DNA of 64,000 nt from Veillonella dispar. Lineage in GTDB: Bacteria > Bacillota > Negativicutes > Veillonellales > Veillonellaceae. The notes under the pieces are model-generated. The model was not told the DNA's origin, made no database searches, and saw only the letters and a list, made by a program, of their open reading frames with translations. Position 1 is the stretch's first letter; every line of letters starts with the position of its first letter. Shown piece by piece: positions 16,554 through 25,450 of this stretch. The translations under genes and the position numbers were made by a program. Location of the stretch: NCBI RefSeq assembly GCF_900637515.1, contig NZ_LR134375.1, forward strand, positions 1,075,952 to 1,139,951, given 5' to 3'.

Positions 16554-17258
16554 TTATGCTATTTTTTTGAAAGCCTCTATATCATCTGAGGATAAGTCCT
16601 GTGCAGAACCAACCTCTTCAATACCGGTTAAATCTATATGACCTATGGTTAGACGCTTTAAATAGGTAACAGTGCCACCAGCAGCGCCAATCATACGTTT
16701 TACTTGATGATATTTGCCTTCTTCAATTGTAATATGTACAGATTTGGAAGATAAAATATCAATTAAAGCGGGCTTACAATGGGTTCCATCGCCTAGGACG
16801 ATTCCCTCTTTAATACGTTGAATTCCATCTTCGGTTAACTCACCTTCGAATTCTACGTAATAAACCTTTTCTACATGCTTATTGCCATTGATAATAGAAT
16901 GACTCCAAACACCATCATTGGTAAGTAAAAGTAGGCCTTCTGTATCTTTGTCTAATCTTCCCACAGGAACCACGCCCATTTTTATATATTCAGGGGGCAA
17001 TAAATCCATTACGACAGGATGACTTGCATCCTCTACAGCAGTAACATAGCCTTTAGGCTTATGAAATTTAATATAGTAATGTTGTTTTGTATTAACAATT
17101 TGACCATCAACTGCAATGACATCAGACTCAATATCTACATGAATATCTTTTTTTCTTGCTACTTCACCATTAATGGTAACTCTCTGATCCTTTATGAGTT
17201 GATGGACCTCTTTTCGACTACCGTAGGCCTTATTAGCTAATAATTTATCGAGTCGCAT
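16554..17258 (-). CDS. Pseudouridine synthase, RsuA/RluB family
   Basis: A 234-residue RNA pseudouridine synthase with an N-terminal S4 domain (MRLDKLLANKAYGSRKEVHQLI) and the catalytic aspartate in VGRLDKDTEGLLLLTNDG, near residue 103. The short length and motif match the RsuA/YtzG branch, which modifies 16S rRNA in E. coli; the RluB/E/F branch modifies 23S rRNA or tRNA. The start overlaps the cobC stop by 1 nt (TAATG). It appears to be an unrelated passenger at the end of the B12 cluster. Confidence 0.9.
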   Translation of the reverse strand: MRLDKLLANKAYGSRKEVHQLIKDQRVTINGEVARKKDIHVDIESDVIAVDGQIVNTKQHYYIKFHKPKGYVTAVEDASHPVVMDLLPPEYIKMGVVPVGRLDKDTEGLLLLTNDGVWSHSIINGNKHVEKVYYVEFEGELTEDGIQRIKEGIVLGDGTHCKPALIDILSSKSVHITIEEGKYHQVKRMIGAAGGTVTYLKRLTIGHIDLTGIEEVGSAQDLSSDDIEAFKKIA

Positions 17259-17896
17259 TATACATGTCCTTGTAGTAACTCAACATGGGCCGTATCATTG
17301 AGCAAATTCAAAATATTATGATCATATTCGCCCATACCATTATAGAAAATACGGTTAATAGCCGTATTACCTTGACTGAAATTCCAACAATGACTAATTG
17401 AAATGTCTAGTAATTTACATAATAATGTTCTAATAGTTCCACCATGACATGCAACTAAAAGTGTTTCCTCTTTATCATTTTCGTTGAGAAATTCTTCAAG
17501 TCCTGCCCATGCACGATCTTGCAAATCTTTAAAGCTTTCTCCGTTTGGAACTTTTACAAGATGAGGTCTCAAATACATCTCATCAATTAGGCCTGGCCAG
17601 CGTGCTTCAATATCTGAAAATAGCATAGCTTCCCAGTCGCCAAAATTAAGTTCTCGTAATCGTTTATCTACTGTAATAGGTGTAGTACGATCACCTCGAA
17701 TGGTTTCAGCTGTAACTAAAGCACGACTTAAATCACTGGATAATATACGGTCAAAAGTAATGTCTTTAAGAGCTTCACCACAGGCTTTAGCTTGATTCAA
17801 ACCATTTTCATTTAGAGGAACATCTGTAATGCCTTGATATTTCCCCATTTTATTCCAATCAGTTTCTCCATGGCGCACAATATATAATGTCTTCAT
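17258..17896 (-). CDS. cobC: Histidine phosphatase, likely alpha-ribazole phosphatase
   Basis: A 212-residue phosphoglycerate-mutase-like phosphatase. The active-site motif YIVRHGETDWN puts the phospho-accepting histidine at residue 9, and the second histidine is in LLVACHGGTIRTLL. CobC removes the 5'-phosphate of alpha-ribazole (or adenosylcobalamin phosphate) late in B12 assembly. The assignment depends on context: it follows cobD by 7 nt within a run of nucleotide-loop genes. By sequence alone another broad histidine phosphatase is possible. Confidence 0.82.
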   Translation of the reverse strand: MKTLYIVRHGETDWNKMGKYQGITDVPLNENGLNQAKACGEALKDITFDRILSSDLSRALVTAETIRGDRTTPITVDKRLRELNFGDWEAMLFSDIEARWPGLIDEMYLRPHLVKVPNGESFKDLQDRAWAGLEEFLNENDKEETLLVACHGGTIRTLLCKLLDISISHCWNFSQGNTAINRIFYNGMGEYDHNILNLLNDTAHVELLQGHV

Positions 17897-17903
17897 AATC
17901 TTC

Positions 17904-19034
17904 CTATACTTTCAAAATATCTGTTAGCTTCTCTACTAATTTGATATTAGTATCATGATCTTTAATAGCAATGCGTACCCATTGATTATTGAGACCTACA
18001 TAAGAGTCACAATTGCGTACAATCATGTTATCTTTCTTTAGATTTTCATTAATCGTATTAGCTGTAATATCTTCACGATTTACTTTGAACAAGATAAAAT
18101 TGGCGGACGGTGGATATACGGTAATCCCTTCTATTGCATCTAATGCATTATACATAAATGCTCTTTCCTCATTTAATTCTTGCTTTGTTCTTTTTATATA
18201 ATCAACATCATTCAAAGCAGCCTCTGTATAAGCTTGGGCTAATGTATTTACAGACCAACTAGGAATATATTGATGTAAGTGACTAATTAATTTTTCGTTA
18301 CCAAAAGCAGCACCAATTCTGAGGCCTGGTACAGCGTAAAACTTCGTGAAAGAATGAACTACGATGATATTATCAAATTCATTAATCAAAGAACGCATAG
18401 ATTGGTCATTATCACGTAATGGATCATTGCCAACAAAGTCAATGAAGGACTCATCTATAACTAGTAAACTATTGGCATCTTTTAACATGCTCGCTACAGT
18501 TCGAATGTGTGCTTTATCAAGCAATGTTCCATCCGGGTTGTTAGGATTACCTAAAAATACAATAATGCGACCATCTTGACCTTTAAGCTCAGCAGCAAAT
18601 GTTTCTAATGCTAAATAAGGTACTTCAAAATAAGGTTTTCCATTATCATCTTCACGAGGACGATAGAAAATATCGCGTACAGGAATATTACTAGCTTCAA
18701 GAGCTTCTTTATACTCAGAAAAACCAGGCGCTGGTACAAAAGCACCAGTATATCCAGGTAAACGACAAATGGCATACAATAATTCAGCTGCGCCATTACC
18801 AACTATAATTTGATTCTTATCCATCCCATATGTATCAGCAATAGCATTTAACACATCATCATTTGTAGCATCTGGATAATGAGAAATATAACGTAATTGA
18901 TTATTTAATGCATCCAATCCACGTTGACTAGGACCAAGAGGATTAATATTAGCGCTAAAATCAATTACCTCATATGGTTCAATTCGTTGTTCATGGGCAA
19001 ACTGAAATATATTGCCCCCATGTATCTTAGACAT
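17904..19034 (-). CDS. cobD: L-threonine-O-3-phosphate decarboxylase
   Basis: A 376-residue fold-type I PLP enzyme close to histidinol-phosphate aminotransferase. It starts SKIHGGNIFQFA and has DFSANINPLGP, the aspartate-containing FLGNPNNPDG segment and the PLP lysine in HSFTKFYAVPGLRIG. CobD makes (R)-1-amino-2-propanol phosphate, the linker of cobalamin. The kinase that makes its substrate, PduX-type, is the next gene upstream (24 nt), and the ligase using its product, CbiB, is also in the cluster. This context separates it from hisC. Confidence 0.93.
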   Translation of the reverse strand: MSKIHGGNIFQFAHEQRIEPYEVIDFSANINPLGPSQRGLDALNNQLRYISHYPDATNDDVLNAIADTYGMDKNQIIVGNGAAELLYAICRLPGYTGAFVPAPGFSEYKEALEASNIPVRDIFYRPREDDNGKPYFEVPYLALETFAAELKGQDGRIIVFLGNPNNPDGTLLDKAHIRTVASMLKDANSLLVIDESFIDFVGNDPLRDNDQSMRSLINEFDNIIVVHSFTKFYAVPGLRIGAAFGNEKLISHLHQYIPSWSVNTLAQAYTEAALNDVDYIKRTKQELNEERAFMYNALDAIEGITVYPPSANFILFKVNREDITANTINENLKKDNMIVRNCDSYVGLNNQWVRIAIKDHDTNIKLVEKLTDILKV

Positions 19035-19058
19035 TTGATTCTCTTTCTATTAAATATA

Positions 19059-19943
19059 TTATCGTTTGATATAGGTCAATCCTTCGTTTGTTGTTTCTAC
19101 AGTATCCACATAGGATAACTGTGGTAATTTACGCATAATCTCTTGTTTACAATCATCGATTCGCCCATAATCTACTGGAAATAAAAGGCCCATAATGGTC
19201 CCACTATGAGCTATGATTGTACCAACACTATTGTAGTAATTACCAATATCATGAAAATCATATAAATTCGGTTTATACAATATACGTTGATTACCAAAGG
19301 CACTTAATGTAGCTGCTTGACCTATTAAATTTATATCATGTGTATTTAATCCCCGTTTGAATAGATCAAGTGACTCTTCTATGATTGATTCTTTTTCTAA
19401 AATCTTAGTTTGTAAATCTACTTGTTGATTAAAAGAGACCGTATCTATACTACCACCCTCATCAAATACAAGGATTTTCAATGGAGGACACATGCCTAGT
19501 GGTTGAGAAATAGTGCCTTTTATATAATCAAACTGAGTAACACCTTGATAAAATGAAGCATCTGTAGGCTCTACAGATAAGCAAATTTGCTCTAATTCCT
19601 TTAGTGATAGATCATAATTCATGGCTAATGCTGTTGCCATAGCCGTCACAGAAATATCCGCAGAACTTGAGGCCATCCCCTTACCCTGTATGATGTCAGA
19701 ACGTACATATACAGGTGGACAAGCTTGGTTTTTATTATTTTTTTGTAATAATCGCTGTACTAATTCTCTTGCCTTCGCAGACTTAGGCTGTAATGCACAA
19801 TAGTGCTGTGAAAACGGATGTGTTACATTACTTAATGCGTAGGAGTATCGATTAATAGGACAAGTCACTAAGAATGACTGACCATTAATAGAACCTTGTA
19901 GAAATTCCCCACATGTACCTGGGGCTCTTACATAATAGGTCAC
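19059..19943 (-). CDS. pduX: L-threonine kinase (PduX-type GHMP kinase)
   Basis: A 294-residue GHMP-superfamily kinase starting with RAPGTCGEFLQG, as PduX does, and with the ATP loop IIQGKGMASSSADISVTAMA near residue 90. PduX phosphorylates L-threonine to feed CobD in aminopropanol linker synthesis. The start is GTG at 19943, with GGAG 6 nt upstream; the overlapping ATG runs straight into TGA. It lies 63 nt after cobS and 24 nt before cobD, forming a contiguous linker module. Confidence 0.9.
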   Translation of the reverse strand: MTYYVRAPGTCGEFLQGSINGQSFLVTCPINRYSYALSNVTHPFSQHYCALQPKSAKARELVQRLLQKNNKNQACPPVYVRSDIIQGKGMASSSADISVTAMATALAMNYDLSLKELEQICLSVEPTDASFYQGVTQFDYIKGTISQPLGMCPPLKILVFDEGGSIDTVSFNQQVDLQTKILEKESIIEESLDLFKRGLNTHDINLIGQAATLSAFGNQRILYKPNLYDFHDIGNYYNSVGTIIAHSGTIMGLLFPVDYGRIDDCKQEIMRKLPQLSYVDTVETTNEGLTYIKR

Positions 19944-20006
19944 ATTGAACTCCTTTCACATTAAATAAAAACAGTAACTTATAAGAAGCCATTAGGCAGA
20001 ACGATA

Positions 20007-20900
20007 TTAAAACATAGTCGTATTGGATGCGACAGAAGCAGATAATATGGACAAGATAATGATATATACAAAGAGTAATAATACCTCTGTAACCTCTACA
20101 ACAAATCCATAGGTGTCACCAGTAGTACCACCAAGTTGCTTAACAATATAACGATTAAGCAAACGATTGATAATATAGGTAATTATCATGCTTACAATAT
20201 TGATTTGGAAAATACCTAATGTAGCATAGACTAATACACCTAGTCCTACAACATATCCAACATCAGCTACAGAGAAGATAGAATATGCGCCATATAAAAG
20301 GGTATACAAAATCGTACCGATTATTAATATAACAATAGGCATAAAGAACGTTGAAATTGTATTGTACGTAATAACATGCTTTGGAGCTAAGTTAGCAAAG
20401 GCAGCACCCATCCCCTCTTTTCTCGCATACGGATAAGATCTGATACTCAATACAAGGGACCAACGGCTCATTAATGGCATCATAATCAATGCCGTAGGAA
20501 TAAATTCCGCTGTAGGAATGGCCGTTAATAATTGCCATTTTAAAAGTGTAACAAATACAAAAGCAACAACACCAAAAGAGCCTATACGGCTATCTTTCAT
20601 AATTTCCAGCTTACGTTCCCGTTCACGTCCTGAAAATAGACCATCACTTGTATCCATTAAACCATCAGCATGGAGACCACCAGTAATCAAGAATTCCGCT
20701 ACAACAATGATTAACATTAACGGAACCAACGGAATAAACGGTGATAATATTCCATATAGTAATGCTAAAATAAGGCCGATGATCAACCCTACATAAGGAA
20801 AGGCTACAACAGATTTACCAAAATCCTCTACAGACCATTCTGTTTGATTAACGATCTTTAAACGTGTTAAAAACTGTAATGCTATGAAAAAAGGTGTCAT
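20007..20900 (-). CDS. cobS: Adenosylcobinamide-GDP ribazoletransferase (cobalamin synthase)
   Basis: Integral membrane enzyme that joins adenosylcobinamide-GDP with alpha-ribazole (phosphate) to make adenosylcobalamin (phosphate). The 297-residue protein has multiple hydrophobic helices and the family motif GGLHADGLMDTSDGLFSGR near residue 75, with acidic residues that bind metal. A start at 20900 overlaps the cbiB stop by 1 nt (TAATG). The C-terminal half is slightly longer than E. coli CobS (247 residues). Confidence 0.94.
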   Translation of the reverse strand: MTPFFIALQFLTRLKIVNQTEWSVEDFGKSVVAFPYVGLIIGLILALLYGILSPFIPLVPLMLIIVVAEFLITGGLHADGLMDTSDGLFSGRERERKLEIMKDSRIGSFGVVAFVFVTLLKWQLLTAIPTAEFIPTALIMMPLMSRWSLVLSIRSYPYARKEGMGAAFANLAPKHVITYNTISTFFMPIVILIIGTILYTLLYGAYSIFSVADVGYVVGLGVLVYATLGIFQINIVSMIITYIINRLLNRYIVKQLGGTTGDTYGFVVEVTEVLLLFVYIIILSILSASVASNTTMF

Positions 20901-21892
20901 TATACATTCATCCCATAAGTAATGGCTGTACTAATAATAACCATTAGTATAGTCGTAAAATACATCATATAAATTGTGCGTGTAATATGGTTGCGATTTA
21001 ATTTTTCAATAGGATCCCCCATGTATTCACGGAAGGTCATTTTTTTGAAATATTGATTGTAACCACCTAAACGAATATGTAAAGCCCCTGCAACTGGTGC
21101 TTCTGCATAGCCGCCATTAGGACTTGGATGCTTATTAGCATCACGCAAGCCAATTTGGAGAGCTTTCTTTGCGTCAAAACGTAAAAAGAATGCAGAAATA
21201 ATTAATAATATAAAGGTAATTCGTGCAGGAATCCAGTTAAGTACATCATCAAAGCGGGCAGCTACACGACCAAAGTACATATACTTTTGATTTTTATAGC
21301 CTAGCATAGAGTCCATAGTATTGGCAGTTCTATATAGAATTGCTCCCATTGGACCACCGATGATGAAGAAAAATAAAGGCGCAATAATGCCATCGACTGT
21401 ATTTTCTGCAATGGTCTCTACAGTAGCTCGTGTAATTTCGCTTTCATCTAATTCTTCTGTATCGCGCCCTACAATCCAAGATAATCTCTTGCGAGCTTCT
21501 TCAATATTATCTTGCTTAATTAATTGGCTAATAGTAAAGCCCGCACCTGCTAGTGAGCGTGGAGATATAGCAATGTACAGAATGATTACTTCAAGAGCAA
21601 ATTCTACCCATTCATCAACTACACCACCAAGCCAAAGAATCAAAGACACTATAATATATACAGAAACAAGGATTAAACCTACTGCAATACCGCCGTACCA
21701 TAGTTTTTTTGTATCATTATCAGTATCTTTATATAGGACTGCCTCGAAAAAAGATATAATACGACCAATTATAGCCACAGGATGGTATTTGCTATTGGGA
21801 TCTCCAATGAGCAAATCCAATATAAATGCTAAGATTGGAATACATACAAAGCTATACTTTGTAAACCAATGTAATATTGTTAAATGTTCCAT
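20900..21892 (-). CDS. cbiB: Adenosylcobinamide-phosphate synthase
   Basis: Membrane enzyme attaching aminopropanol (phosphate) to adenosylcobyric acid. The 330-residue protein shows the family start LDLLIGDPNSKYHPVAIIGR, central TVETIAENTVDGIIAPLFF and C-terminal HPSPNGGYAEAPVAGAL, among four or five membrane segments. It lies 12 nt after cbiP and overlaps cobS by 1 nt. It uses the product of CobD, encoded three genes downstream. Confidence 0.94.
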   Translation of the reverse strand: MEHLTILHWFTKYSFVCIPILAFILDLLIGDPNSKYHPVAIIGRIISFFEAVLYKDTDNDTKKLWYGGIAVGLILVSVYIIVSLILWLGGVVDEWVEFALEVIILYIAISPRSLAGAGFTISQLIKQDNIEEARKRLSWIVGRDTEELDESEITRATVETIAENTVDGIIAPLFFFIIGGPMGAILYRTANTMDSMLGYKNQKYMYFGRVAARFDDVLNWIPARITFILLIISAFFLRFDAKKALQIGLRDANKHPSPNGGYAEAPVAGALHIRLGGYNQYFKKMTFREYMGDPIEKLNRNHITRTIYMMYFTTILMVIISTAITYGMNV

Positions 21893-21904
21893 ATATCTCC
21901 CCTA

Positions 21905-23422
21905 CTAACCCAAGGTAGACATAATATAATCCATATCTAAGTGTTTTTCTACAATGTCAGCTAATCGATTGTAAGCTGCATTCTTGTGTTCAAAATAATG
22001 GAATACTACATCTAATGGTTCTAACCCCTTACGTTCACGTAACTGATTGATAATAAAACGTCTAAATTCATCATTATCAAATACACCGTGAATATATGTG
22101 CCCATTACTTGATGATTGCCATCGATAAAGCCATCAATTACATTGACCGCCTCTTCACTGCGGCTCGTAATAGTGAAACAACGACTCACAGTATCTACTA
22201 ATGGCGTAGTATCCCCCATATGAATCTCATAGCCTACTAATTTTTCACCTGTAAATGTACCATTTAAAAACTGAAGGTTAGATACATTAAATTCTACTTG
22301 GTGTGTTGTTTTTTGATCCTTCATAGTCGTAGAAGAATCGACTAAACCAAGGCCTTCAATTTCTTCAATATCTCCTTCCATATGATGCGGATCATAAATT
22401 GTTTTGCCCAACATTTGATTGCCCCCACATACACCAATAACAGGTGTACCTTGGTCAGCAAGTTTTTTTATTTCATCGGCAAAACCAGAGTTACGAAGAT
22501 ATGTAAGATCTGCTAGTGTATTTTTGGAGCCCGGTAAAATAATTAAGTCCGGATTGCCAATAACATCGCCAGGGCCGACGAATCGAACAGATACATCTGG
22601 TTCATAATTTAATGCATCAAAGTCAGTAAAGTTAGAAATTTTAGGTGTTTGCATAACCACTACTTGAATTTCTTTAGCTCCACTATTGCGTTTGTTTTCC
22701 AGTGCAACAGAGTCTTCTTCATCGATATCAAGGTTTTCAATAGCAGGAATGACACCAACTACCTTCTTTCCTGTTTTTTCTTCAATGAAGGTAAGTGCAG
22801 GTTCTAATAGTTTAATATCACCGCGGAATTTATTGATAACAATACCTTTAATAAGATCTCGTTCTTCTGGTTCTAGTAATTCTAAGGTACCCACAATAGA
22901 TGCTATGGCACCACCACGGTCGATATCAGCGATGAGATATACAGGTGCTTTCGTCATCTTGGCAATGCGCATATTTACGATATCATTAGCCTTGAGATTT
23001 ACCTCTGCAGGGCTACCTGCACCTTCAATAACCATCATATCAAAATTGGAATCTAAGAAATCGATAGATTCTTTTACCTTATCAAGAGCGGTTAAGGAAT
23101 ATTTTGTATGGTATTCTTTAGCACTATAAACGCCCACAGGTTTACCCATCAATACAACTTGAGAAGATTGATTACCTGTAGGTTTTAATAACACAGGGTT
23201 CATTTGTACAATTGGATCTATGCCAGCAGCCTCAGCTTGCGCTACTTGAGCACGACCAATTTCATCGCCCCATTTTGTCACATAAGAATTGAGGGCCATA
23301 TTTTGAGCTTTAAAGGGAACAGTTTTAAAACCTCTTCTATAAAAGATACGGCATAATGCAGTACATAAAATACTTTTGCCTACATTGGAACTTGTTCCTT
23401 GGAACATAATTTTCTTAGCCAT
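21905..23422 (-). CDS. cbiP: Cobyric acid synthase (glutamine-hydrolysing)
   Basis: Amidates adenosylcobyrinic acid a,c-diamide at four side chains. The 505-residue protein has an N-terminal ATPase domain of the dethiobiotin-synthetase type (MFQGTSSNVGKSILCTALCR) and a C-terminal glutamine amidotransferase domain with the nucleophile cysteine in VIGVCGGNQMLG near residue 333 and the histidine in GTYIHGVFDN. It overlaps cobU by 8 nt. Also named cobQ in the aerobic nomenclature. A corresponding a,c-diamide synthase (cbiA) is not in this window. Confidence 0.95.
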   Translation of the reverse strand: MAKKIMFQGTSSNVGKSILCTALCRIFYRRGFKTVPFKAQNMALNSYVTKWGDEIGRAQVAQAEAAGIDPIVQMNPVLLKPTGNQSSQVVLMGKPVGVYSAKEYHTKYSLTALDKVKESIDFLDSNFDMMVIEGAGSPAEVNLKANDIVNMRIAKMTKAPVYLIADIDRGGAIASIVGTLELLEPEERDLIKGIVINKFRGDIKLLEPALTFIEEKTGKKVVGVIPAIENLDIDEEDSVALENKRNSGAKEIQVVVMQTPKISNFTDFDALNYEPDVSVRFVGPGDVIGNPDLIILPGSKNTLADLTYLRNSGFADEIKKLADQGTPVIGVCGGNQMLGKTIYDPHHMEGDIEEIEGLGLVDSSTTMKDQKTTHQVEFNVSNLQFLNGTFTGEKLVGYEIHMGDTTPLVDTVSRCFTITSRSEEAVNVIDGFIDGNHQVMGTYIHGVFDNDEFRRFIINQLRERKGLEPLDVVFHYFEHKNAAYNRLADIVEKHLDMDYIMSTLG

Positions 23423-23993
23423 TTATATGAACCTCCTGGGATTTTAATTCAATGGTAACGCCACTAATCGTTAAGTATAATTTGTCAGCCTCAGTTGCTA
23501 CTGTTCGATTGACGCGGCCTGCAATATCTCTAAAATATCTTGCTAGCTTATTATCTGGTACAATACCAAGACCAATTTCATTAGTTACAAATATAACTAT
23601 TTTATCATCACTTGCTTTGATTAGATTTAATAATGCTTCTAATTCTGAAAGTACCATATCTTCTAACCGATTTGCATCTTCTTGGCCTTGAATTGACCCA
23701 TGAGCCATCATATGATTTGTTGTAAACATGGTTAAACAGTCTATGAGTATTACATCTGCTACACTGCTAATATGTTGCCACTCTTCGGCCAAATATAATG
23801 GTATTTCAAAATTCGTCCATATATTACCACGTCGTTCTTGATGTTTCTTTATACGATCAACCATTTCTTCGTCAAACGCTTGTCCTGTTGCTACATAAGC
23901 TTTACGACCTTCCATAGAAAGGGCTAAACGTTCTGCAAATTCACTTTTTCCACTTCGTGCTCCACCGGAACACAATATAATTTGGGATTTCAT
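23415..23993 (-). CDS. cobU: Adenosylcobinamide kinase / adenosylcobinamide-phosphate guanylyltransferase
   Basis: Bifunctional enzyme activating the cobinamide side chain to GDP-cobinamide. It has the P-loop GGARSGKSEFAERL, the guanylylated-histidine region HQERRG and the IVTNEIGLGIVP segment. The ATG at 23993 matches the family start; a TTG at 24008 would add five residues. It is the first gene of the B12 cluster. Only about 60 bp separate it from the divergent orphan gene, too short for a cobalamin riboswitch, and none was seen. Confidence 0.94.
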   Translation of the reverse strand: MKSQIILCSGGARSGKSEFAERLALSMEGRKAYVATGQAFDEEMVDRIKKHQERRGNIWTNFEIPLYLAEEWQHISSVADVILIDCLTMFTTNHMMAHGSIQGQEDANRLEDMVLSELEALLNLIKASDDKIVIFVTNEIGLGIVPDNKLARYFRDIAGRVNRTVATEADKLYLTISGVTIELKSQEVHING

Positions 23994-24056
23994 AATGCAC
24001 CTATACAAGAATTTATAATTTCAGTATCATTATAAGTATAACAAAGGAGCGATACT

Positions 24057-24392
24057 ATGGAAATTATGAATATGAAACTTAAAATGATGGCTACTTTATG
24101 GGATAATACCTATCGTGTTGCCATCGACGATGGTCAAGGCAAGTATATTGGTACAGCCCGTGTAGTAGTAAATGTTCCACTACCACCAGAAGCGTTACCG
24201 GAAAATGCGCCACAAGTAGAGCCACAATTATTGGTTTTAGTAGAAGATTTTGATTTCGGAGCTGATAAAATTATAAACTTTGAAACAACTCTCTCTGATT
24301 TGTTAAGAGAGAAATTCCGCTATGAAATTCCTCATATTTTCTTCTACTATCCAAGTCCTCATGATGTGTTAAATCAAACAATTTCACAATAA
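24057..24392 (+). CDS. Conserved-looking small protein of unknown function
   Basis: A 111-residue protein on the plus strand, opposite to nearly all neighbours. It has an AAAGGAG site 8 nt before the ATG and its own terminator after the stop, so it looks like a real monocistronic gene. The product is acidic, without a signal peptide or membrane helix. It opens as a beta-rich segment (LWDNTYRVAIDDGQGKYIG), has a proline-rich middle with paired PPE and PEN residues around 45-55, and ends with aromatic residues (IPHIFFYYPSPHD). I do not recognise the family. It is divergent from cobU and convergent with the adenosyltransferase. Confidence 0.75.
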   Translation: MEIMNMKLKMMATLWDNTYRVAIDDGQGKYIGTARVVVNVPLPPEALPENAPQVEPQLLVLVEDFDFGADKIINFETTLSDLLREKFRYEIPHIFFYYPSPHDVLNQTISQ

Positions 24393-24406
24393 GGTCTATA
24401 ACGAGC

Positions 24407-24435
24407 AAAAAGCTATGTAAAATACATAGCTTTTT
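24407..24435. terminator. Bidirectional terminator between converging genes
   Basis: A 13-bp perfect stem AAAAAGCTATGTA/TACATAGCTTTTT with a 3-nt loop and A/T tails on both sides. It lies between the stop of the plus-strand orphan at 24392 and the stop of the minus-strand adenosyltransferase at 24440, and can serve both. Confidence 0.88.
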
Positions 24436-24439
24436 TTGT

Positions 24440-24955
24440 TTATTCAGCTCCAATTTCCTCTTCTACACGACACATAATAAAGCAAAGGTCGGATAGACGG
24501 TTTAAATATTTTAAATTAGATTCGTGAACACTTTCACCAGCATCTAATACACGCCATAAATCACGTTCAGCACGGCGAGTAATCGTTCTAGCCACATGTA
24601 AGTATGCTGAAGATTGTTTCTCACCTGGAATTACGAAATTAGATAAAGGCTCAAGCTTTTCATCAAAGCGATCTATCACCTTTTCTAAATGTTTAACATG
24701 TTGTTCTGTAATTACTGGAGCAGCATTTAAGCTTGCAATATCAGCCATTAAAGTCCATAAGTTGCGCTCAATATCATATAATTCAGTAGCAACACGAGGA
24801 TTTTCAGCATAGGAACGAGCCAAGCCTAAAAATGCTTGTAATTCATCGATTGTACCATAAGCTTCTACGCGTAATGAGGATTTAGGTACTCGTTCACCTG
24901 TATATAAACCAGTTGTACCAGCATCACCTGTTTTAGTGTAAACACTACTTGCCAT
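24440..24955 (-). CDS. PduO-type cob(I)alamin adenosyltransferase
   Basis: Transfers the adenosyl group of ATP to cob(I)alamin or cob(I)yrinic acid diamide, making coenzyme B12. The 171 residues show the PduO signatures: N-terminal VYTKTGDAGTTGLYTGER, then RVEAYGTIDELQAFLGLAR and C-terminal ARTITRRAERDLW. The ATG at 24955 has AGGAGG upstream. It ends the htpX/ndk run and lies across a terminator from the cob cluster, so the two B12 units seem separately transcribed. A role in supplying adenosylcobalamin mutases is inferred. Confidence 0.93.
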   Translation of the reverse strand: MASSVYTKTGDAGTTGLYTGERVPKSSLRVEAYGTIDELQAFLGLARSYAENPRVATELYDIERNLWTLMADIASLNAAPVITEQHVKHLEKVIDRFDEKLEPLSNFVIPGEKQSSAYLHVARTITRRAERDLWRVLDAGESVHESNLKYLNRLSDLCFIMCRVEEEIGAE

Positions 24956-25020
24956 ATGTATTACCTCCTATAGATATACATAAATGTAGAAAGAAAAGCT
25001 ACAGGATCTCAACCTTGAGA

Positions 25021-25428
25021 TTATTTATATTCTGGGAACCAAAGATGAATTTCACGAGCAGCAGCCTCTGGAGAGTCAGAAGCATGCACTACGTTAGCAT
25101 CCATTGTTAAGGCATAGTCACCACGAATACTACCAGGGGCAGCATCTACAGGATTTGTTGCACCGTTTAATGCACGTACAGATACGATAGCATTATCTCC
25201 GGCCAATACGAAAGCAAGAACTGGACCAGATGTGATGAAATCTACTAATTCACCAAAGAATGGTTTCTCTTTATGCTCAGCATAATGCTCTTCAGCTAAT
25301 TCACGAGGTACTTGTAGAAGTTTTAATGCTTTAATTACAAGACCTTTACGTTCATAACGGCTAAGAATTTCACCACTTAATTGACGCTTAACTGCATCTG
25401 GTTTGATTAAAACTAATGTTTCTTGCAT
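25021..25428 (-). CDS. ndk: Nucleoside diphosphate kinase
   Basis: Transfers gamma-phosphate among nucleotides through a phosphohistidine. The 135-residue protein has the active-site histidine H115 in NVVHASDS and the start [13 protein letters not shown] strong AGGAGG precedes the ATG at 25428. It follows htpX by about 20 nt and precedes the adenosyltransferase by 65 nt. A small hairpin just after its stop (TCTCAA/TTGAGA) has no U-run. Confidence 0.96.
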   Translation of the reverse strand: MQETLVLIKPDAVKRQLSGEILSRYERKGLVIKALKLLQVPRELAEEHYAEHKEKPFFGELVDFITSGPVLAFVLAGDNAIVSVRALNGATNPVDAAPGSIRGDYALTMDANVVHASDSPEAAAREIHLWFPEYK

Positions 25429-25450
25429 GATATCCTCCTGTAGATATTAA

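Noticed and set aside
21321-21908. 195-codon plus-strand frame opposite cbiB
   Set aside because: Antisense shadow of cbiB; no ribosome site and a low-complexity Ser/Thr/Ile product.
23994-24056. Cobalamin riboswitch upstream of cobU
   Set aside because: The gap is about 60 bp and has no B12-box; an aptamer of about 200 nt cannot fit.
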